Assembly: GCA_002256115.1 (NCBI GenBank)
Contig: NKIK01000030.1
Span: 1 to 58,286, forward strand
Direction: 5' to 3'
Source of the DNA: Burkholderiales bacterium PBB3
GTDB taxonomy: Bacteria; Pseudomonadota; Gammaproteobacteria; Burkholderiales; Burkholderiaceae_C
DNA: 58,286 nucleotides
The position numbers and the translations under genes are program-made. Numbering within the stretch: position 1 is the first letter of the stretch; the number at the start of each line of letters is the position of its first letter. The notes below the pieces were generated by a model. The model was given only the letters and a program-made list of their open reading frames with translations, had not been told where the DNA came from and did not search any database. Positions 33,849 to 40,997 of the stretch are shown in pieces.

Positions 33849-35192
33849 ATGCGGCTGTTTTACGCACTATTGGCGGCGCTGGCCGCGCTGCTGCTGGGGG
33901 CTTGCGCTGGCCCCAAATACACCGTCGATGATGGCCGCAAAGTGGATGAGGCCCTGCTAGCCAACATCCGCACGTTTGGCTCGGGCGAGCGCGCGCTGCG
34001 CCCGGCGATTGCCCGTTCTGCCCAGCTCAAAGACAAAGACTGCGACAAACAGTGGGAGCTGCCGTTTTCAGTGGCCACCAGCTACGACATGGCGCAAGAC
34101 GACCGGGTGGCCTGGGTGCGCGCCCTGGGGGTCGACGAACGCCTGACCGTGGTGGGCGCAGCCCCCCAGTCGCCCCTGCAACTGCGTGACAAGATTGCGC
34201 TGATTGGCCGCTACCCTACCGACGACGCCCAGCAAATGCTACTGACCCTGGCCGAACTGCGCGACGATGGGCGACCCTTCCAAGTGGTGCTGTCCAGCGG
34301 CAAGTCCGTGCAGGTCACGCCCTTTCAGGCCTGCCGGGGCTACACCCGGCTGGCACCGGCCAACTTGCCCAAGTCGCAGGATTACCACTGGCTGCTGAGC
34401 ATGCATCCCTTGGAGGTTGCGCAGGCCGATTTAAGCGACGACGAGGCACTGTGGGTGGTGCTGTGGACGCAGGGCGTGTCTGAAGAAGGCGGCGCGCGCA
34501 TGAAAACTTTCCATTACGGCACCAAGATCGCGGGCACGCTGTACAACCTGTTCACCATCGCCTCGGGCTTGCAGGGTGCGGCGCTGGCGGCCGATGCGGC
34601 CATACGCACGGCGCAGTCGGCCGCTGCGGCGGCCGCCACTGAGGTGCTAAAAAAACAATTGATCGACCAAGCGTCGGCCTATGCCACCTCCAAGCTCCGT
34701 GATGAAGTCACCAATGTCGCCAAAACCCTGACCCAGGCCCAGGTGGTGGGTGCCATGCAGCAAGCCGCCGCCAACCGTGGGGCCTTGAGCGGCGTGGCCT
34801 GGATTGCGGCCACGGTGTTTGACAAAGCCGACGCCTGGGCGCTGGACCGTATGGAGAAGCTCGGTGCCAACCCCTTGGCTGGCTTTGCCCTGCACCAAAA
34901 GTTGATTGAAAAGGGCCTGGCCGCCAACTCTATGGTGCTGGACCAAGAGCGCCTGGCCGCGCTGGGCAAAGTGGCCACCGCGCGTGGCCGGGGGGATGAC
35001 ATGGTTGCCATCCTGGGCGGCTTCAAACCGGCTGACTTGCAACTCGCGCTGGGGGATATGCCGCTGGCATCGGCCCCGCGCGGTTTTTCTTATGACGACC
35101 CGCTAGACGCGCTGGACAGCAGCCAACCCTATGCGCGCGGTTTGATCGACAGCATGCTGAGTATGCCGGTGGCCTCGGGCAGCAAAAAGTAA
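33849..35192 (+). CDS. lipoprotein of unknown function
   Basis: A 447-residue protein with a lipobox (LLLGAC, Cys19) directly after a hydrophobic signal, so it should be membrane-anchored by lipid. Residues about 85-150 (LTVVGAAPQSPLQLRDKIALI, then LRDDGRPFQVVLSSG) resemble a PDZ-like module of the kind fused to some M48 peptidases, but no zinc protease motif is present. Later parts include an Ala-rich helix that could sit in a membrane (LYNLFTIASGLQGAALAADAA) and long amphipathic helices. ATG 33849 follows AGGGG by about 7 nt. The MORN-repeat gene starts 9 nt downstream. Confidence 0.75.
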   Translation: MRLFYALLAALAALLLGACAGPKYTVDDGRKVDEALLANIRTFGSGERALRPAIARSAQLKDKDCDKQWELPFSVATSYDMAQDDRVAWVRALGVDERLTVVGAAPQSPLQLRDKIALIGRYPTDDAQQMLLTLAELRDDGRPFQVVLSSGKSVQVTPFQACRGYTRLAPANLPKSQDYHWLLSMHPLEVAQADLSDDEALWVVLWTQGVSEEGGARMKTFHYGTKIAGTLYNLFTIASGLQGAALAADAAIRTAQSAAAAAATEVLKKQLIDQASAYATSKLRDEVTNVAKTLTQAQVVGAMQQAAANRGALSGVAWIAATVFDKADAWALDRMEKLGANPLAGFALHQKLIEKGLAANSMVLDQERLAALGKVATARGRGDDMVAILGGFKPADLQLALGDMPLASAPRGFSYDDPLDALDSSQPYARGLIDSMLSMPVASGSKK

Positions 35193-35201
35193 GTGCGCGC
35201 T

Positions 35202-37220
35202 ATGGACACCTCCGTTTTGACTCCCCATTTCCATCCCAGCTGCAGGCGCGAAGGCACCGGGCTGGGCGTTTTTGTCGGCCGGCATATCCGCCATTGCGCG
35301 GTCGCACTGTGCCTGCTGGCCCCGGCAGGGGGCTGGAGCCAGTCTATGGGCTTGGTGGCACCCGCCGTCACGGGCCAGTTCTCGCCGCTACCGCCGCCGG
35401 TGGAACGCAAACCCGCAGTCATCATTCCACCCCTATCGCCGACTTTGCCTGGCGGTGCCGCTACAACGACGAACTCAACGCCTCAACCAACCGCTCAGTT
35501 GGCCGAGCCTGCCGCCCCTGTGCCTGGCGCGGCGGCTTTGCCCACAGCACCCACAGTACCCGCCGCCAGCGCACCGCCGCTGCAGGGCTGCCGCCCTCTG
35601 AGCGACCGGGCTCTGGCTGTCGATTTGAATGCAGTGACTGCGCAGTCCCAAAAGCGCCCGCTGGCCGAGCAAATAGCGCTTTACTCCGAGGCCGTGGCCC
35701 TGTGGACCCAGGCCGTGGCCCAGTGCGAAGGCCGCCCCAAAGAGCGCGCGCAACGCAACCTGGCTGACAACCTGCGGGTGAAAGACCAGCTCAGCGAACA
35801 ACTGGGCTCTGGCCCCAAGTGTGAAAACGCCCAGCGCGACGCAGGTGCCTTGCAAGACCTGGCACGCCAGGCCCTGTCGGATCGGCGCTTTGCCGAGTCC
35901 GCCGTGCTGTTTCGCAAGGCCGAGGATGCGTGGGACGATGCCTCCGAGCTGTGTACCGGCACCCAACAAGAGGTGGCCGACAAGCGCCGCGAGCAATCGG
36001 CGGTCGATGGCCACAATGCGGAGTTCTGTGCCCCGGTGTTTGAGCGCGCCCGCGACCAGACCCAAAAGCTGCGCGGCTTGCCGCCCAGTGTGGCGCGTGA
36101 GGAAAAACAAGAGCAATCCCTGATTGCCGAGACCCTGTGGCGCGATGCCACCAGCCAATGCAAAGGGGCGGGCGTGGACATTGCCCGCACCAATGCCCAG
36201 GCGCTGGCACGCGAGCGCGGCACGCCCTGGGTGGCGCGCGCCCTGCCAGTTGCGGCCCCAGCGCCCGCGATCAGCACGCGGCGTGCCACGGTGGCTACAG
36301 GAGCGGTCGGCCCATCCGCCAACGCGAACTCCAGCGCCCCACTGGCAAGCCAGAGCAAAGCAGGCGCGACATCGGATGCGGCTAACAGCAGCCCACTCAC
36401 CTCCCTCACGTCGGGCCTGAGCGCGCTGGGTGCCAAAGTGGCCAGCCTGTCGGGCACACCCGCCAACGCCCCTAACGATGCGCCCGCCGCCACAGCCAAG
36501 CCCGGCCAGCCCGAAGCCCAGCCGCCCGAGTTCAGCGCCGGGGCTACCCGCTTCAGTGGCAAATTTGTACGAGACGCCGACAGCAACACCTTCACCGGTA
36601 CCGGAAAAATCACCTGGCCCAACGGCGACGTCTACGACGGCAGCTTGGTCAAAGGCCAGCGCCAGGGCAAGGGTCTGTTCATCTGGGCCAATGGGCAGCG
36701 CTTTGAGGGTGACTGGGTGCAAGACACGCCTTCGGGCAAAGGCAAGATGCACTTCGCCAACGGCAACCGTTACGAAGGCGACGTGGTGGCCGGCATCCCG
36801 CAGGGCATGGGACGCATGCAATATGCTTCCGGGGATGACTACAGCGGACGATTCAATGCCGGCGTACCCGATGGGCGCGGCACTTACACCTGGAAAAATG
36901 GCCAGACTTTTGACGGTGAATGGAAAGCCGAGCGCCCCAACGGTCAAGGCGTTCTCAAGTTTGCCAATGGCAATGTGTTTGAGGGCACCGTGGTGAACGG
37001 CGTACCCCACGGTCATGGCAAGCTGAGCTTTGCCACCGGCGAGCGGTACACCGGTGCCGTGGTGCAGGGCGAGCCTGAGGGTCAGGGCAGCTTCAGTTGG
37101 CCCAATGGTGACCAATATGTGGGCCAATGGAAAGCCGGCAAGAAGCACGGCCAGGGCGTGTTTACCTGGAAGAGCGGCGAACGCTGGGAAGGCGTTTACG
37201 AGAACGACGTGCAGAAATGA
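35202..37220 (+). CDS. exported MORN-repeat protein
   Basis: A 672-residue protein. The N-terminal part has a hydrophobic segment (HCAVALCLLAPAGGWSQ) that looks like a signal peptide after a polar leader. A Pro-rich region follows, then a helical, Cys-containing region (residues about 120-340) of unknown type and a Ala/Ser-rich linker. The C-terminal ~230 residues hold about nine MORN repeats (NGDVYDGSLVKGQRQGKGLF, NGQRFEGDW, NGNRYEGDV and so on), which form extended beta sheets used in binding. It is wedged between a lipoprotein gene (9 nt) and rep (ATGA overlap). A cell-envelope scaffold is a fair guess, no more. Confidence 0.85.
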   Translation: MDTSVLTPHFHPSCRREGTGLGVFVGRHIRHCAVALCLLAPAGGWSQSMGLVAPAVTGQFSPLPPPVERKPAVIIPPLSPTLPGGAATTTNSTPQPTAQLAEPAAPVPGAAALPTAPTVPAASAPPLQGCRPLSDRALAVDLNAVTAQSQKRPLAEQIALYSEAVALWTQAVAQCEGRPKERAQRNLADNLRVKDQLSEQLGSGPKCENAQRDAGALQDLARQALSDRRFAESAVLFRKAEDAWDDASELCTGTQQEVADKRREQSAVDGHNAEFCAPVFERARDQTQKLRGLPPSVAREEKQEQSLIAETLWRDATSQCKGAGVDIARTNAQALARERGTPWVARALPVAAPAPAISTRRATVATGAVGPSANANSSAPLASQSKAGATSDAANSSPLTSLTSGLSALGAKVASLSGTPANAPNDAPAATAKPGQPEAQPPEFSAGATRFSGKFVRDADSNTFTGTGKITWPNGDVYDGSLVKGQRQGKGLFIWANGQRFEGDWVQDTPSGKGKMHFANGNRYEGDVVAGIPQGMGRMQYASGDDYSGRFNAGVPDGRGTYTWKNGQTFDGEWKAERPNGQGVLKFANGNVFEGTVVNGVPHGHGKLSFATGERYTGAVVQGEPEGQGSFSWPNGDQYVGQWKAGKKHGQGVFTWKSGERWEGVYENDVQK

Positions 37221-39337
37221 GTGCACCCGGACCTGCAGCCCACGGACTCAACCTCGCCCAACAAGAAGCAGTCAATTACCTGCATGGCCCCTGTTTGGTG
37301 TTGGCGGGGGCTGGCTCGGGCAAGACCCGCGTTATCACGCACAAGATTGGCCGCCTGATCCAGAGCGGCATGCCGCCGCAACGCATTGCCGCCATCACCT
37401 TCACCAACAAGGCTGCCGCTGAAATGCGGGAACGCGCCAAAGGCCTGATCGGCCGCTCTGCCAAAGACGTGCTGGTGTGTACCTTTCATGCGCTGGGCGT
37501 GCGCTTGTTGCGCCAGGACGGCGCGGTGCTGGGTCTAAAGCCCAATTTCTCGATTCTGGACACCGACGATGTCACCAGCATCCTGAAAGACGCGGGCGGC
37601 ACCACCGATGCCGCCACCGCCCGCCAATGGCAGTGGACTATTAGCGGCTGGAAAAGTGGCGGACTGAACGCCACGCAGGCGTTGGCGCTGGCTGCCAACG
37701 AAGAGGATCGGGTTGCAGCCATCGTCATGGGCCGATTTGAGGAGCGCCTGACGGCTTACCAGAGCGTGGACTTTGACGACCTGATCAGCCTGCCACTGAA
37801 GCTATTGCAAAACCACGCCGAGGTGCGCGAGAAGTGGCAAGGGCTGATGGGCCACATCCTGGTGGATGAATACCAGGACACCAACGCTACCCAGTACGAA
37901 ATGCTCAAACTGCTGGTGGGCGGCCATGCCCCCAACGAAGCACGCTTTACCGCTGTGGGTGACGACGACCAGTCCATCTACGGCTGGCGCGGTGCCACGC
38001 TGGACAACCTGAAGAAACTGCCAATCGACTTCCCGGCGTTGAAGCTGGTCAAGCTGGAGCAAAACTACCGCTCCACCAGCGCCATCTTGCGCGCCGCCAA
38101 CAACGTGATTGGCCCGAACCCCAAGCTGTTTCCCAAGACACTGTTTTCCGAACTGGGCGAGGGAGAGCCGGTACGCGTGGTCGACGCGGACAACGAAGAG
38201 CACGAAGCCGAGCGCGCTGTGGCGCGCATCCAAAGCCTGCGGGCCGAAGGCGCTTTGGCCCAAGAAGGCGCGCAGTACAAGGAGTTCCGCCACTTTGCGG
38301 TGCTGTACCGCGCCAATCACCAGGCCAAGCCCTTTGAGAAGGCTCTGCGCAAAGCGAATATTCCGTACAAGGTGTCGGGCGGCCAGAGCTTTTTTGACCG
38401 CGCCGAGATCCGTGACCTCTGCGCCTGGTTTCGCCTGTGGTCGAACAACGATGACGACCCGGCGTTCTTGCGCGCGGTCACCACGCCCAAACGCGGCATC
38501 GGCCACCAGACGCTGGGCGCACTGGGCGTGTTCGCAGCCCAGTACAAAGTCAGCTTGTTTGAGGCGCTGTTTTCCCCATCTCTATCGTCGGTGCTGGCCG
38601 CCAAAGCCGTAGGTAGCCTGCACGAGTTCGGGCGCTATATCAATGACCTGCAATTCAGGGCACGGCAGACCGAAGGCGCAGACAACGCGCGCACCTTCAT
38701 GACCGACTGGCTGAAAGAAATTGACTACGAAAAGCACCTGACCGACGGTGAGGAGAGCGAAAAAGTAGCCGCCGCCAAATGGGGCAATGTGATGGAGTTT
38801 TGCGACTGGATGGCCCAGCGCTGCGGTGGAGAGATGGACGACGCCACGGGCGTTACCACGCGCGAGGTGAAAAACCTTTTGGAAGTGGCCCAAACCATCG
38901 CCCTGTTATCCACCATCAGCGACCGCGAGAAGGACCAAGACCAAGTCACGCTGTCCACGCTGCACGCCTCCAAGGGCCTGGAGTGGCCACATGTGATGCT
39001 GGTGGGCGTAACCGAGGGCATGCTGCCCTTCAAACTGGGCGACAACCCGGATGACAGCAGTGCCGCCCAAGACGACATCGTGCAACGCTTGCAGGAGGAG
39101 CGCCGCCTGATGTATGTGGGCATCACACGGGCCCAGCGTAGTTTGGCCGTGAGCTGGACGCGCAGGCGCAAAAAAGGCCGGGAGATGGTGGCCGTGTTGC
39201 CCAGCCGCTTTATTGCCGAGATGGGGCTGGACAAAGCCACGGTAAAAGAAGACCCGCGCGAAAAGCTCAAGGCTTTGCGGGCCGAATTTGCCCAGCGGGC
39301 CTTGGATTCGGCGGCCCAAGCTGCAATCAAACGCTGA
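37217..39337 (+). CDS. rep: ATP-dependent DNA helicase Rep/UvrD family
   Basis: A 706-residue superfamily 1A helicase. The start MSAPGPAAHGLNLAQQEAV followed by LHGPCLVLAGAGSGKTRVI (Walker A) matches Rep more closely than UvrD. Other motifs: ITFTNKAAAEMRERA (Ia), LVDEYQDTN (II), VGDDDQSIYGWRGA (III), LEQNYRST (IV), TLHASKGLEWPHVMLVG (V) and EERRLMYVGITRAQ (VI). Rep clears nucleoprotein ahead of replication forks with 3'-5' polarity. The ATG overlaps the stop codon of the MORN gene (ATGA), an unusual coupling of a replication helicase to an exported protein. Confidence 0.9.
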   Translation: MSAPGPAAHGLNLAQQEAVNYLHGPCLVLAGAGSGKTRVITHKIGRLIQSGMPPQRIAAITFTNKAAAEMRERAKGLIGRSAKDVLVCTFHALGVRLLRQDGAVLGLKPNFSILDTDDVTSILKDAGGTTDAATARQWQWTISGWKSGGLNATQALALAANEEDRVAAIVMGRFEERLTAYQSVDFDDLISLPLKLLQNHAEVREKWQGLMGHILVDEYQDTNATQYEMLKLLVGGHAPNEARFTAVGDDDQSIYGWRGATLDNLKKLPIDFPALKLVKLEQNYRSTSAILRAANNVIGPNPKLFPKTLFSELGEGEPVRVVDADNEEHEAERAVARIQSLRAEGALAQEGAQYKEFRHFAVLYRANHQAKPFEKALRKANIPYKVSGGQSFFDRAEIRDLCAWFRLWSNNDDDPAFLRAVTTPKRGIGHQTLGALGVFAAQYKVSLFEALFSPSLSSVLAAKAVGSLHEFGRYINDLQFRARQTEGADNARTFMTDWLKEIDYEKHLTDGEESEKVAAAKWGNVMEFCDWMAQRCGGEMDDATGVTTREVKNLLEVAQTIALLSTISDREKDQDQVTLSTLHASKGLEWPHVMLVGVTEGMLPFKLGDNPDDSSAAQDDIVQRLQEERRLMYVGITRAQRSLAVSWTRRRKKGREMVAVLPSRFIAEMGLDKATVKEDPREKLKALRAEFAQRALDSAAQAAIKR

Positions 39338-39355
39338 GTAAGCCCACGCTCAATC

Positions 39356-39419
39356 GCTATGTTTTTAGGAGCTGCTCCCGCACTATCCACGGGCTGCAAG
39401 GCACATACGACTTAAAACT
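39356..39419 (-). repeat. dispersed repeat copy after rep
   Basis: AGCTGCTCCCGCACTATCC and ACGGGCT match the copy in dsbD, and CTTAAAACTA at the end is also shared. It fills the 80 bp between the rep stop and the convergent hypothetical gene, whose TAG stop is its last bases. Confidence 0.85.
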
Positions 39420-39966
39420 AGCGCAACTTGCCCCAACCGGTACTGCGTTTTGTGTCGGTGAAGTCGATCGTGGGGTCAAGCTCCGTGCCGTACAACTTGT
39501 CATGGATGTCGGCCAGCACCAGCATGGACTCAGCCGCACTTTGGTTAAAACCAATACGCGCTTGCCCCATACCGTCCCCACCATTCATGATCAGTTTGTT
39601 GATGTAGACGCTGCACTCTTTGTAGCCCCATAGGGTGCGGATGGTGTTGGCAATCCGTTGGTGATGCATTTCCACCACACGCAAGGCATCCTCTTTGTGT
39701 TGCTCCAGCGTCTTTTCTTCCAAAGGCATGGGCTCGGTTGCAGTAGTGTCGAAGTCCATCGGAGGCGGCTCCAATGACTCGGCCAACGGAGCTGCCCCGG
39801 AGAGCGGCGCAGTGAACCGAGAGTCTTGCTCTGCAAGCGCACTGTCCCACAGGCCCCATGCGGTATCCGGGTCATCTTCAATGACCTCAACCCCACGTGA
39901 CTTTCCCCCCTCCTTGTTAGGAGGTTTGGCACCCTTATCGCCTTTGCCAAAAAACCCACTGAACAT
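39418..39966 (-). CDS. hypothetical protein (Burkholderiales type)
   Basis: A 182-residue soluble protein that I do not recognise. The N-terminal half is polar and low in complexity (FFGKGDKGAKPPNKEGGKS, Pro/Ala/Glu-rich middle). The C-terminal half is helical and conserved-looking (LEEKTLEQHKEDALRVVEMH, HQRIANTIRTLWGYKECSVY, ARIGFNQSAAESMLVLADIH). No signal peptide or membrane segment is seen. It is downstream of the tRNA pair and separated from it by a strong terminator. The stop is supplied by the edge of a dispersed repeat. Confidence 0.65.
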   Translation of the reverse strand: MFSGFFGKGDKGAKPPNKEGGKSRGVEVIEDDPDTAWGLWDSALAEQDSRFTAPLSGAAPLAESLEPPPMDFDTTATEPMPLEEKTLEQHKEDALRVVEMHHQRIANTIRTLWGYKECSVYINKLIMNGGDGMGQARIGFNQSAAESMLVLADIHDKLYGTELDPTIDFTDTKRSTGWGKLR

Positions 39967-40065
39967 CGGGAATCCTTGTCGTTTTTTTGGAATGTTACCG
40001 CAGCTTGTGGCGATTGACTACCTCGCCAGCACAGTGTGGCTGTGGTGTAACTGGATTCCAGATAC

Positions 40066-40096
40066 AAAAAAGCCCGTCACAGAGGACGGGCTTTTT
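40066..40096. terminator. bidirectional intrinsic terminator after the tRNA pair
   Basis: A-run, then AGCCCGTC and GACGGGCT arms with a 6 nt loop, then a T-run. It can stop transcription in either direction. Lies 18 bp past the tRNA-Gly 3' end. Confidence 0.85.
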
Positions 40097-40113
40097 GATG
40101 AACCATAAACATA

Positions 40114-40189
40114 TGGAGCGGGAAAAGAGGTTCGAACTCTCGACCTATACCTTGGCAAGGTATCGCTCTACCAACTGAGCTATTCCCGC
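40114..40189 (-). tRNA. tRNA-Gly(GCC)
   Basis: Read on the minus strand: acceptor GCGGGAA paired with TTCCCGC, D-loop AGCTCAGTTGGTAGAGC, anticodon loop with GCC, T-arm GTTCGAAC, encoded CCA. Decodes Gly GGC/GGU. It follows tRNA-Phe by 5 nt and is likely cotranscribed. Confidence 0.95.
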
Positions 40190-40194
40190 ATATT

Positions 40195-40270
40195 TGGTGG
40201 CCTGGGGCGGAATCGAACCACCGACACAAGGATTTTCAATCCTCTGCTCTACCGACTGAGCTACCGGGCC
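40195..40270 (-). tRNA. tRNA-Phe(GAA), with an acceptor-stem mismatch
   Basis: Minus-strand sequence has D-loop AGCTCAGTCGGTAGAGC, anticodon loop TTGAAAA with GAA, T-arm GGTTCGATTCC and encoded CCA. The acceptor stem 5' GGCCCGG pairs with 3' CCAGGCC, leaving a C-A mismatch at the fifth pair (base 40203), where a C-G pair is expected. All other pairs hold, so it is probably functional. Confidence 0.93.
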
Positions 40271-40306
40271 AAAGACCAAAATTATAGCACTATTTTTGGC
40301 TCACTT

Positions 40307-40981
40307 TTAAATCAACCCACGTTTTCCGCGCCCAAGATCAACGCCTAGTTGCTTGAGCTTGCGGTACAGATGGGTACGCTCCAGTCCGGTCTTCTCTGCG
40401 ACGCGTGTCATAGACCCGTTTTCTCGGGCAAGGTGGTATTCGAAATAGGCTTTCTCAAATTCATCGCGGGCTTCTCGCAGTGGCTTGTCTAACAAGAAGT
40501 TTTGGCTATTGGGCAGGCCCACTGAATGCGCGCCGGGCAGCATGGCTGGCATGTACTCCAGGGCTTCCGCCAATACTTGCTTGGTTTGCGGCGCTGCTTC
40601 TGCGGGCTTACGCACCGCCCCGCGGCTCAACCCCTGCTCAACCGCTTTCAGAAGTTTCTGCAAGGTAATGGGTTTTTCCAAAAATGCCAGCGCGCCTATT
40701 TTGGTTGCCTCCACCGCAGTGTCAATCGTGGCATGGCCGCTCATCATGATCACGGGCATGGTCAAGGCACCGCTGGCCGACCACTCTTTCAACAGCGTCA
40801 CACCGTCCGTGTCAGGCATCCAGATATCCAGCAAAACAAGGTCTGGCCGCTCACGGCCTCGGGCCGCGCGGGCCTGGGCCGCATTTTCTGCAAGCTCAAC
40901 GTTGTGACCCTCATCGTTCAGGATTTCCCACAACAGATCGCGGATGCCGTGCTCGTCGTCAACTACCAGAATGTTTGCCAT
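40307..40981 (-). CDS. ntrX: NtrX-like response regulator without AAA+ domain
   Basis: A 224-residue regulator: receiver domain (ILVVDDEHGIRD, phospho-acceptor in LVLLDIWMP, MMSGHATIDTAVEATKIGA, Lys in LEKP) joined by a linker to a Fis-type helix-turn-helix (AREDEFEKAY-like start, then GSMTRVAEKTGLERTHLYRK). Alphaproteobacterial NtrX has a sigma-54 AAA+ domain between these parts; here the central domain is absent, so it cannot act as a sigma-54 activator and probably works as a repressor or as a sigma-70 regulator. It lies just downstream of the NtrY-like kinase (16 nt). The symbol is by context and sequence type. Confidence 0.85.
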   Translation of the reverse strand: MANILVVDDEHGIRDLLWEILNDEGHNVELAENAAQARAARGRERPDLVLLDIWMPDTDGVTLLKEWSASGALTMPVIMMSGHATIDTAVEATKIGALAFLEKPITLQKLLKAVEQGLSRGAVRKPAEAAPQTKQVLAEALEYMPAMLPGAHSVGLPNSQNFLLDKPLREARDEFEKAYFEYHLARENGSMTRVAEKTGLERTHLYRKLKQLGVDLGRGKRGLI

Positions 40982-40997
40982 GGTGCAGCGCTATCCC

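Noticed and set aside
35475..37226. 583-codon minus-strand frame opposite the MORN gene
   Set aside because: The plus-strand gene has clear MORN repeats; the opposite frame is a shadow in GC-rich DNA.
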